DNA from: Arthrobacter sp. CJ23
GTDB lineage: Bacteria > Actinomycetota > Actinomycetes > Actinomycetales > Micrococcaceae
Length of the DNA: 64,000 nucleotides
Direction of reading: 5' to 3'
Assembly: GCF_024741795.1 (NCBI RefSeq)
Contig: NZ_CP102950.1
Location: forward strand, 3,162,001-3,226,000
Shown: in pieces, positions 9,740 through 17,946 of the stretch
How positions within the stretch are numbered: the first letter of the stretch is position 1
Layout of the letters: each line of letters begins with the position of its first letter
Made by a program: the position numbers and the translations under genes
Notes under the pieces: model-generated
Databases searched by the model: none
What the model was told of the DNA's origin: nothing
The model's input: the letters and a program-made list of their open reading frames with translations, nothing else

Positions 9740-11871
9740 TACTCGCCCGTGTTCTCAGCCAGGACAGCGAGCACCGCTTCGCCGTACTTCTCAAGCTTGG
9801 ACGGTCCGACGCCGGCCAGCGTGGACAGCTCTTCAAGGCTGGCGGGCTTGGCCTCGGCAATGGCCGTGAGCGTGGCGTCCGTGAAGACCACGTAAGCGGG
9901 CACCTCGTTGGACTGGGCCTCGTCCTTGCGCCACTGCCGCAAGGCCTCGAAGGTCTGTTCCTCGTACGTGGGCGGGCACTGGCTGCAGCGCCCCACCTTG
10001 CGCTCGGCACCGGTGGCCAGCATGCTGCCGCAGACCCTGCACGACGCCGGCGCCGCGGCCTTGCGCTTGCTCGGCCCGCTACGGCTGCGGGCGCTGGCAC
10101 CGACCACGGAATCCGGACGCAGCCCATCAAGGAAACGGGAGGGCTTGCGGTTGGCGCGGCCGCCGGGAGTGCGGGCCGTGGACCACGACAGCGTGAGGTG
10201 CTCGCGCGCACGGGTGATGCCCACATAGAGCAGGCGCCGTTCCTCGTCCACGCTTTCCGGGGTGTCGGCGAAGGAAATGGGCATGAGCCCCTCGCTGAGG
10301 CCCACCAGGAACACGGCGTCCCATTCCAGGCCCTTGGCGGCGTGCAGCGAGGCCAGCGTGACGCCCTGGACGGTGGGTGCGTGCTGGGCCACGGAGCGTT
10401 CCTGGAGCTCATTGACGAACTCCGCCAGGGTGAACTCCCCGCCCCTGCTGACGGCCAGCTCATCGGCCAGGGCCACGAGGGCGGCCAGCGATTCCCAGCG
10501 TTCGCGCAATGCACCGCCGTTGTGCGGGGCGGCATCGGTGTAGCCCAATGAGGCGACAATGTCCCGGACGACCTGGCCGAGCGGCTCCCGGGGGCCTTCT
10601 GCCACGGCCCGCGTGGCCGCACGCAGCTGCAGGATGGCGTCGCGGACCTCCTTGCGGGCGAAGAACCTTTCGCCGCCGCGGAGCTGGTAGCCGATGCCGG
10701 CCGAGGCCAGTGCCTGTTCATAGGCTTCCGACTGCCCGTTGGTGCGGAACAGGATGGCCACCTCGCTGGCCTTCACGCCGGCGTCGAGCAGTTCACGGAT
10801 CCTGCCGGCCACGACGGCGGCCTCTGCCTCGTCGTCCGGGCATTCCATGAAGCGCGGCTCGGGGCCGGCCGGCCGCTGGGCAACGAGCTTGAGCGGGGCT
10901 GCCCACGCGGCGTCGGCCATGGGGCCGCCGCTGCGGCGCGAGCCCAGGAGATCGTTCGCGAGCTTCACCACCTGCGGGGTGGAACGGTAGTCGCGGACCA
11001 GCTTGACCACATTGGCGCCCGGGTACTGCGCCTTGAAGCCGAGCAGATGCTTGGGCGATGCTCCCGTGAAGGAGTAGATGGTCTGGCTGGAATCGCCCAC
11101 CACGCAGAGTTCATCCCGGCCGCCCAGCCACAGTTCGAGGAGCCGCTGCTGCAGCGGGGAAACGTCCTGGTATTCGTCCACCACGAAGTGCCGGTACTGC
11201 TCCCGGACCGTGGCCGCCACCTTGGGATCTTCCTGGAGGATGCCGACCGTGATCAGGAGCACGTCCTCGAAGTCGATCACGTTGCGGTCCGTCTTGATGT
11301 CTTCGTAGGACTGGAACACCCGGGAGACCGCCGTGAGGTCGAAACCGCCGGGAGTGCCGCGGCCCTGGGCGTTCTCCAGGTAGTTCGCCGGAGTCAACAT
11401 GGACACCTTGGCCCATTCAATCTCCGCTGCGAGGTCGCGGATGGAGGCCCGGTCCGTGCTGAGACGCAGACGCCGTGCGGCCTCGGCAATCATGTTGGCC
11501 TTGTGGTCCAGGAGGTTGGGCAGCGTGCCGCCGATGGCCTGGGGCCAGAAGAACTGCAGCTGCCTCAGCGCCGCGGCGTGGAAGGTCCGGGCTTGTACAT
11601 TGCCGACGCCCAGATCGCGGAGGCGGCTGCGCATTTCCGCCGCGGCGCGGGCGGTGAACGTGACAGCGAGGAGCCGCTGCGGACTGTAGACCCCGGAATG
11701 CACGCCGTAGGCGATGCGGTGCGTGATGGCCCGGGTCTTGCCGGTGCCGGCACCCGCGAGGACGCACAGGGGGCCCGTGAGCGTTGTGGCGACTTCGCGC
11801 TGCTCGGAATCAAGGCCGCCCAGGATGCGCTCCTCCAGGGAAGTACCGGCGTCGAAAATGCCTTCTGTCAC
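9739..11871 (-). CDS. uvrD2: ATP-dependent DNA helicase UvrD2
   Basis: A 710-residue superfamily 1A 3'-5' helicase. Walker A is AGAGTGKTRAI near residue 40, the Walker B region is VDEYQDVSPLQQ near 230, and the C-terminal motifs HAAKGLEWDAVFLVG and LLYVGITRAREHL are present. After the motor core there is a tetracysteine zinc knuckle (CRVCGS...CSQC, around residues 605-625) and an HRDC domain ending the protein, the arrangement of mycobacterial UvrD2. GTG 11871 overlaps the nudC stop in a GTGA junction, so the gene is coupled to nudC. It probably acts in DNA repair or replication. Confidence 0.95.
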   Translation of the reverse strand: MTEGIFDAGTSLEERILGGLDSEQREVATTLTGPLCVLAGAGTGKTRAITHRIAYGVHSGVYSPQRLLAVTFTARAAAEMRSRLRDLGVGNVQARTFHAAALRQLQFFWPQAIGGTLPNLLDHKANMIAEAARRLRLSTDRASIRDLAAEIEWAKVSMLTPANYLENAQGRGTPGGFDLTAVSRVFQSYEDIKTDRNVIDFEDVLLITVGILQEDPKVAATVREQYRHFVVDEYQDVSPLQQRLLELWLGGRDELCVVGDSSQTIYSFTGASPKHLLGFKAQYPGANVVKLVRDYRSTPQVVKLANDLLGSRRSGGPMADAAWAAPLKLVAQRPAGPEPRFMECPDDEAEAAVVAGRIRELLDAGVKASEVAILFRTNGQSEAYEQALASAGIGYQLRGGERFFARKEVRDAILQLRAATRAVAEGPREPLGQVVRDIVASLGYTDAAPHNGGALRERWESLAALVALADELAVSRGGEFTLAEFVNELQERSVAQHAPTVQGVTLASLHAAKGLEWDAVFLVGLSEGLMPISFADTPESVDEERRLLYVGITRAREHLTLSWSTARTPGGRANRKPSRFLDGLRPDSVVGASARSRSGPSKRKAAAPASCRVCGSMLATGAERKVGRCSQCPPTYEEQTFEALRQWRKDEAQSNEVPAYVVFTDATLTAIAEAKPASLEELSTLAGVGPSKLEKYGEAVLAVLAENTGE

Positions 11872-12857
11872 GGCTGGAGGTCCTCGATGACGCCGCCGTA
11901 CCAGTGCTCGATGAGCGAACGGGCGATCGAGAGGCGCGTGGAGATGGTGATCTCGCCGCTGAGCACGGCTGCCTGGAGTTCCTCACGGCTGAACCAGCGC
12001 GCACGGGTGACCTCGACGCCGTCGGGCCGGGCAACGGCGTCGTCCGTGGTGGCGGTGAACCCGAGCATGAGGGAGGCAGGGAACGGCCAGGACTGCGAGC
12101 CGAGGTACTGGCACGCAGTGACGCGGACGCCGACTTCCTCTGCGATTTCGCGGGCGACGGCCTGTTCCAGGGACTCCCCCGGCTCCACGAAGCCGGCCAA
12201 GGTGGAGTAGTTCTTGGCGTCCACCGGACCTCCGCCGCCGAGCAGGAGTCGTCCGTCCGGGCCGACGACAGTGACGATGATGGCGGGGTCGGTCCGCGGG
12301 TAGTGCTCCGAGTTGTCCTGCGGGCAGCGCCGCACCCAGCCGCCGGCTTCGATCATGGTGGGCGTGCCGCACTTGGGGCAGTGGGTGTGCGTGGCGTGCC
12401 AGTTGGCGATGGCGCTGGCCTCGACGAAGAGGGCCGTGTCCGTGGCAGCCAGCTGCGCGGCGACGTCGCGGAAGCCCGCAGCGTGGACGCCGGACGGAAT
12501 GCCGGCCGCTCCAGCCGCCGGAAGCTGGTCCGCGACGTAGAGCAGCACCTGGGTGCCCTCGGCCAGGGATGACGGCCCGAGCGTGCGCCCAAGATAGATG
12601 GCAGTCACGTTTCCGGCACCGGTGGCCTGGAGCTCCTCCAGCAACGGTGCGGCGTCCCCGAACCAAAGCCCGTCCCGCGTCACGAGGGCGTTCTTCTGCG
12701 AGAGCACCATGGCCTTCGCGGAGCCCGAAGCGATGAGCTCCTCCACCATGCCCGGCTTCATGCGCTCCCCCGAGCCACGGTCAACCCTTGCCGGCGGCAC
12801 GGGAAGAACAGTGTCAGTCAGGTGGTTTGCCGGCGCCGGCGACTCGGTGTAGCTCAT
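11868..12857 (-). CDS. nudC: NAD(+)/NADH pyrophosphatase (Nudix)
   Basis: A 329-residue Nudix hydrolase that splits NADH/NAD+ to NMN(H) and AMP and may remove NAD caps from RNA, as in E. coli NudC. Visible elements are the zinc-ribbon cysteines CPKC plus RRC, the Nudix box GFVEPGESLEQAVAREIAEEVG and the NADH-specific SQSWPFPxS motif after it. ATG 12857 is preferred over ATG 12893 because a TACGGT box (12869-12864) stands exactly 6 nt upstream, the pattern of a leaderless transcript. It is the first gene of a nudC-uvrD2-ygjP-like run. Confidence 0.93.
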   Translation of the reverse strand: MSYTESPAPANHLTDTVLPVPPARVDRGSGERMKPGMVEELIASGSAKAMVLSQKNALVTRDGLWFGDAAPLLEELQATGAGNVTAIYLGRTLGPSSLAEGTQVLLYVADQLPAAGAAGIPSGVHAAGFRDVAAQLAATDTALFVEASAIANWHATHTHCPKCGTPTMIEAGGWVRRCPQDNSEHYPRTDPAIIVTVVGPDGRLLLGGGGPVDAKNYSTLAGFVEPGESLEQAVAREIAEEVGVRVTACQYLGSQSWPFPASLMLGFTATTDDAVARPDGVEVTRARWFSREELQAAVLSGEITISTRLSIARSLIEHWYGGVIEDLQP

Positions 12858-13033
12858 GTACCTACCGTACTGACTCGCACTGACAATTGACATTTGGAGG
12901 GGAGCCTCCGGAACGGCCCAAAACGCCTGCGCTTTCCGCCGATGGGACGCCCTGGGGCCCTATTTTGTGCGGATCTCAAGACTCGCCGCACTGCATCATG
13001 GCCATAGGCGCCAGTCAATCTACCGTGGAGGAT

Positions 13034-14365
13034 GTGAGAAGAACCCCGCTCGAACTGGCCGCTGTTGCAACTGCGGCGGTGCCCGGCCTGACCCTGACGG
13101 CCACCGCTTTTTCCCCCGATGACGACGCCGATTTCGATTCGGCGCTGTTGCTCGATTCGGAGGGAAAACGTTGGCGGGTCCGTTCGCCGCGCCATCCGGA
13201 GGCCAGTACCCGCCTTGAGACCGAGTTCATGGTCCTTCGCGCTTTCGCCCCTGCCGTCCGGGCAGAACTTCCCTTCCTCATGCCCACCATCGCCGGTACG
13301 GTCCGGCTGGGCCCGCTGACCACCTTCGTATACGCGCACCTTGACGGCAGCGTGCAAAGCATCGAGGATCTCTCGGCAGGCGGCGACTCCCTGGCCGGGG
13401 AAATCGGCGGTGCTCTCGCGGCCGTGCATGACCTGCCGTTGTCCCTCGTGAACAACGCCGACCTTCCGAGCTACTCGGCCAATGAATTCCGGCAGCGCAA
13501 GCTCAATGAACTGGACCAGGCCGCCACCACCGGGAAGATCCCGCCCGCCCTGCTGCGCCGCTGGGAGCACGCCCTCGAGGAAGTGGCGCTCTGGCGTTTC
13601 AACCCCTGCGTGGTCCACGGCGACCTGCACGAGGACAACCTCATGGTTCACGACGGGAAGGTCAGCGCCCTCACGGGGTGGACGGAGCTGCGGATCGGCG
13701 ACCCAGCGGACGACTTTGCCTGGCTGGTGGCATCCAACGAGAACACCTTCGTCCAGGCCGTTCTGCACCATTACACGCAGGCCCGCCGGGACACCCCGGA
13801 CACCCACCTCCTCAGGCGTGCCGCGCTCCTGGCCGAGTTCGCCCTGGCCCAGTACCTGGTCAAGGCGATCGCCGCCGGCCACCAGGACATGACGGCCGAA
13901 GCCGAAGGCATGCTTCGCTCGCTCGCCGAGGACATCGTGGAACACGGTGGAATGCCGCTTACCGAGGAGGAGGCCCCGGAGACCGGCGCAAACGTCACCG
14001 TGACGGACATTCCGAAAGACAGCCCGGCACCCGTAACGGTCGCTGCCGCCCAGGAGCACGGCGCCGTGACTGTCACGTCCGTGCCTGAAGAGGACACGGA
14101 TCGCGCAGCCGAAGGCGCGGGAGGAGCTGCTGCCGCGGAGAAGGCCGCAAGCTTCGAGGCCACGCCTGCATCCGAAGCATCGGCACCAGAGCCCACCGTT
14201 GACGCGCCGGCACAGCCGGCGCAGCCGGCGCAGGACGCCGAAACGGAAACGCCCGACGGCGGGTCTTCCGGGAGCTCCGCTTCCGGGACTCCCGTGGAGG
14301 ACACCGCGACGGCGGCCATCACCGTGGTGGACCCTCCTGCTTCCCAGGGAACGAACCGCCCCTAA
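13034..14365 (+). CDS. Aminoglycoside/macrolide phosphotransferase-fold protein, probable pseudokinase
   Basis: A 443-residue protein with an APH/choline-kinase fold (residues 1-310) and a long Ala/Glu/Thr/Pro-rich acidic tail (about 315-443). The catalytic loop HGDLHEDNLMVHDG is intact, with Asp and Asn of the HxDxxxxN motif. The following metal-binding position, normally Asp in IDW, reads LTGWTELRIGDPADDF, so Gly replaces Asp. This suggests weak or no kinase activity. GTG 13034 is chosen because TACCGT at 13021-13026 lies 7 nt upstream (leaderless pattern). Divergent from nudC and convergent with adnB, with overlapping stop codons. Confidence 0.82.
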   Translation: MRRTPLELAAVATAAVPGLTLTATAFSPDDDADFDSALLLDSEGKRWRVRSPRHPEASTRLETEFMVLRAFAPAVRAELPFLMPTIAGTVRLGPLTTFVYAHLDGSVQSIEDLSAGGDSLAGEIGGALAAVHDLPLSLVNNADLPSYSANEFRQRKLNELDQAATTGKIPPALLRRWEHALEEVALWRFNPCVVHGDLHEDNLMVHDGKVSALTGWTELRIGDPADDFAWLVASNENTFVQAVLHHYTQARRDTPDTHLLRRAALLAEFALAQYLVKAIAAGHQDMTAEAEGMLRSLAEDIVEHGGMPLTEEEAPETGANVTVTDIPKDSPAPVTVAAAQEHGAVTVTSVPEEDTDRAAEGAGGAAAAEKAASFEATPASEASAPEPTVDAPAQPAQPAQDAETETPDGGSSGSSASGTPVEDTATAAITVVDPPASQGTNRP

Positions 14366-17300
14366 GCGCCGGCCCGAACTTTCTCCGGGAGGCCCTGGCC
14401 CTCCAGGGCCCGGCTGATGATGTTCTCCAGTTCCTCTGCCGTGCCGAGGTCATGGGGGCGGACCACGGCATCGTCAGCGACGTAGTAGAACGCGGCGCTG
14501 ACGTCCTCCAGGGGAACTCCCTTGAGGCGGGCCCAGGCCAGCCGGTAGACGGCCAGCTGCACGGCACGGATGCCGAGCTGCTTCCCCGAGGGACGCCGCC
14601 CCGTCTTCCAGTCAACAAGCTCCCACCGCCCGTCGGCGCTGCGGAAAACGGCATCGATGCGCCCGCGGACAACCACGTCGCCGATCCTTGTTTCCACCGC
14701 CACCTCGACGAACGCGGGGGCACGGTGGGCCCACTCGGATTCCTTGAACGTGGCGACCATGTCATCGAGGCCATAGGCCTCGTCGATGTGGGAATCCGAG
14801 CCTGGGGCTTCGCCCAGGTCCAGCATGCCGGTGGTTCCGAAGTACTCCTCCACCCAGGCATGGAAGGCCGTGCCTTTGCGGGCCGAAATGCCCGGCTCCC
14901 GCGGTACGGGGCGGCGGAGCTGGGAAAGCACTGCGGCGGGGTCGTCGCCGAGGTCCACAAACATCGACGCCGAGATGTGGCCGGGAAGGTGCACGTCCTG
15001 GGTGGTTGATCGGCGCCGGCGGCGCTCCAGGAGGAGCTCTGCCTCTGCGGCCCATCCTGCGGCTGCGCCCTGCAGGGACTCGGCGTCCGGGTGCTCCGGT
15101 GCCTCGGCTTCAGGGTCCTGGATGGCTGCGCGGTCATGAATGGCAGCGCGCACGAGGGCTGCGGAGGCGTCCATGGCGGCGCGCCGCCCCGGCACCAGAC
15201 GGAGCCTTTCGCCGGTCCGTGGATCGCTGGGGCCCTCGAGCGGGTCATAGGGGAACAGCGCCACTTCCAGGGTGCTGGTCAGGGGGCTCTCCTCCGGAAG
15301 GGACTCCTCGGCCACTGAGTCCCCATGGACCACGGCGGCGTGTGCTGCCGAAGGCTGCGGGGCGGCCGGCCCTTGCGCTCCTTCGGGTCCGCGGTGGTCG
15401 ATTCCGGCCAGCGGCGCCAACTCTGCCAGGAAGGGCGACATCTCCGAGATGCCTGCGCGCGAACCATTCCATGCCGCGCTGGACGTCCACAGCACGAACT
15501 TCGCGCGGGTGTAGGCCACGTAGGCCAGCCGGCGTTCTTCCGCTTCGCCGTGGTGCTGGACGTCGGCCTTGAAGTCCTTCTCGGCGTCGAGCCAGCCCTT
15601 CTGGTCCACCTGGTCCAGGTCCCACTGCGGGAGATCGGCCTTGTCCCCGCGCAACGGCCATGGCAGGGCTGCCGCGCCGCTGCTCCACCGGGAATCCCGG
15701 CTGCTGGGGAAGGAGCCGGCATTGAGCCCGGGCACAAAGACAACGTCCCATTCCAGACCCTTGGAGGCGTGGACTGTCAGCAGCTGGACCGCTTCCCGGT
15801 TTGCTTCCGCGGCGGCCACGTCGAGGCCGCGTTCTTCGACTGCGGCAGCTTCCAGCCAGCCGAGGAACGCCAGCAGGTCGATCCGCTGCGAGGTCTGCAG
15901 GAATCCGGCCGCTGCATCGTGGAAGGCGTCGAGGTTGCGGCGTGCCTGGTGGATGCTGGTGCCGGGCTTCGCGGCGACCTCGATGTCCAGGAGCATGGCG
16001 CGCTCCACTTCTCCCAGGAGTGTGGTGAGGTCGTCACCGATGAAACTGCGCAGCGCCCGCAGCTCCTCCGACAGCAGGGCAAGGCGTTCGAGCGCCGGCT
16101 CGCTCAGCGAGCGGCCATGGCCCGATACCCAGCCCGGCCGCGGCAGGAAGTCCAGCGCCTCAACGAGGCTTGCTGCGTCCGTGATGTCGCTCTGGACGAC
16201 GGTCTCGGTGAGGGATTCGTCGGCGTCGATCCCGGCCTGGCCGGCCTCGGGCCTGGCGCGGCGGCGGGCCAGGAACCTGGACCAGTCGCTGAAGGCCATC
16301 AGGTCTGCGGGACCGAGGCGCCATCTGGCCCCGGCAAGGAGCCTCATCAGGGCGTCCGAGCGGCCGGGGTCGGCGAGGACGCGCAGGGTGGCCACGAGGT
16401 CAACGATCTCGGGGGTGTCCAGCAGTCCACCGAGCCCGACGATCTCATAGGGAATTCCCTGGACCTCGAACTCGCGCCGGAGGCAGTCCATCTGGGCGCG
16501 CCGGCGGCACAAGACGGCCATGGTGGGCCGTACTGCTGTGCCGTCCTTGTCCGTTTCGAAAACCGTGCGCCGGTATCGGCGGACGTCCCTTGCCAGCGCC
16601 GCGGCCTCATCCACGTCAGTGCCGAATCGCCCCAGGACGACGCCGCCATCCAGTGCGGCGGGACTCGGCTGCAAGGCAGGCACGGACACGTTCTTGGCCT
16701 TGCCCCTCTCCCCTGCCGGGCCCTGCCCGGCGGCTGCCATGTTGAGCGGGGCCGAGATGAGGTTGGCGGCGGCCAGGATGTTGCGGCCGTTGCGCCAGGC
16801 GGTGGTCAGATAAGACGTCGGCGCCACGGAATAGGACTCCGCCCCGCGGCCCGCCGATTCATCGAGGACGGGGAATTCCTGCACAAAATGGAACAGCTGT
16901 CCGGCGGAGGCGCCACGGAAGCCGTAGATCGACTGGTTGGGGTCGCCCACGGCAGTGACGGCATGCCCGCCGCCGAAGAGCCGGGAAAAGAGCACCAGCT
17001 GGGCGTGCGAGGTGTCCTGGAACTCGTCCAGGAGCACCACCTTGTACCTGGCGCGTTCGTTTTCCGCTGCCAAGGGGATGTCACTGGCGATGCGCGCGGC
17101 CAGAGCCACCAGGTCGCCGAAATCGAGCACGCCGCGGGTCCGTTTGGCGTCCTGGTACCGCGTCACCATGTCGGCCACGCTGGCCCGGGTCCGCAGCATC
17201 GCCGACATCGTGAGGGCAGCCTGCGTGGGATTCTTCTTGGCGCCGGCGACATAAGGCAGCTCTTCAAAGGTCTGGACCCTTTCCAGCACCCATTCGCGGA

Positions 17301-17946
17301 CATCGGCCGGATCCTGCAGGTGTTCGGCGCATTCGCCGGCCAGCTGCATGACGGCATTCACCAGCGTGGATTTCGCGGCGGTGAAGTGCTCGTACTCGCC
17401 GTCGTAGGACTCCACGACCTCGCTGGCCAACTGCCACGCTTGCGCTCCGCCGAGCAGCACAACGTCGCGCTCGATGCCCAGCCGCAGGCCGTAGTCGGAA
17501 ACGATGCCGCTCGCATAGGAGTGGTAGGTGGAGACCTTGGGTTCAAGGTCGTCGGCGTTCAGCAGTCCCTCGGGAAAGCCGAGCCCTCCGTCGTCGGCGG
17601 CCGCGACGCGCTGCAGAGTGGCGAGCTTGGCCCGGATGCGGCTTGCGAGTTCGCCAGCGGCTTTGCGGGTGAAGGTGACTCCCAGGACTTCCTCGGGACG
17701 CACCCAGCCGTTGGCGACGAGCCACACAACGCGGTCCGCCATGGTGGCCGTCTTCCCGGAGCCCGCACCGGCGATCACGAGCCGCGGTGTCAGGGGCGAT
17801 GCGATGATGGCGGCTTGTTCCTCGGTGGGCCGGTTCGATTCGCCCAGGATGGCGGCAAGCTCGGTCGGCGAGAACCGTGGCTCCGGAAGCGGAGCGGGCC
17901 CGCCGATGGCACCGCTAGCGATGCCTGCCAGAATTTCGGTGGTCAT
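14362..17946 (-). CDS. adnB: AdnB-like helicase-nuclease subunit
   Basis: A 1194-residue UvrD-type motor with a C-terminal RecB-family nuclease, matching AdnB of the mycobacterial AdnAB end-resection complex. Walker A is GAGSGKTATM (residues 60-69), the Walker B region is VVLLDEFQDTSHAQ, and motif V is HASKGLEWDVVFVPG. The nuclease motifs are GRIDAVFRSADG and ELVDWKTGRRP near residue 1135. ATG 17946 overlaps the adnA stop in an ATGA junction, which favours it over an in-frame ATG 27 nt further upstream. Together with AdnA it should unwind and trim DNA double-strand breaks before recombination. Confidence 0.92.
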   Translation of the reverse strand: MTTEILAGIASGAIGGPAPLPEPRFSPTELAAILGESNRPTEEQAAIIASPLTPRLVIAGAGSGKTATMADRVVWLVANGWVRPEEVLGVTFTRKAAGELASRIRAKLATLQRVAAADDGGLGFPEGLLNADDLEPKVSTYHSYASGIVSDYGLRLGIERDVVLLGGAQAWQLASEVVESYDGEYEHFTAAKSTLVNAVMQLAGECAEHLQDPADVREWVLERVQTFEELPYVAGAKKNPTQAALTMSAMLRTRASVADMVTRYQDAKRTRGVLDFGDLVALAARIASDIPLAAENERARYKVVLLDEFQDTSHAQLVLFSRLFGGGHAVTAVGDPNQSIYGFRGASAGQLFHFVQEFPVLDESAGRGAESYSVAPTSYLTTAWRNGRNILAAANLISAPLNMAAAGQGPAGERGKAKNVSVPALQPSPAALDGGVVLGRFGTDVDEAAALARDVRRYRRTVFETDKDGTAVRPTMAVLCRRRAQMDCLRREFEVQGIPYEIVGLGGLLDTPEIVDLVATLRVLADPGRSDALMRLLAGARWRLGPADLMAFSDWSRFLARRRARPEAGQAGIDADESLTETVVQSDITDAASLVEALDFLPRPGWVSGHGRSLSEPALERLALLSEELRALRSFIGDDLTTLLGEVERAMLLDIEVAAKPGTSIHQARRNLDAFHDAAAGFLQTSQRIDLLAFLGWLEAAAVEERGLDVAAAEANREAVQLLTVHASKGLEWDVVFVPGLNAGSFPSSRDSRWSSGAAALPWPLRGDKADLPQWDLDQVDQKGWLDAEKDFKADVQHHGEAEERRLAYVAYTRAKFVLWTSSAAWNGSRAGISEMSPFLAELAPLAGIDHRGPEGAQGPAAPQPSAAHAAVVHGDSVAEESLPEESPLTSTLEVALFPYDPLEGPSDPRTGERLRLVPGRRAAMDASAALVRAAIHDRAAIQDPEAEAPEHPDAESLQGAAAGWAAEAELLLERRRRRSTTQDVHLPGHISASMFVDLGDDPAAVLSQLRRPVPREPGISARKGTAFHAWVEEYFGTTGMLDLGEAPGSDSHIDEAYGLDDMVATFKESEWAHRAPAFVEVAVETRIGDVVVRGRIDAVFRSADGRWELVDWKTGRRPSGKQLGIRAVQLAVYRLAWARLKGVPLEDVSAAFYYVADDAVVRPHDLGTAEELENIISRALEGQGLPEKVRAGA

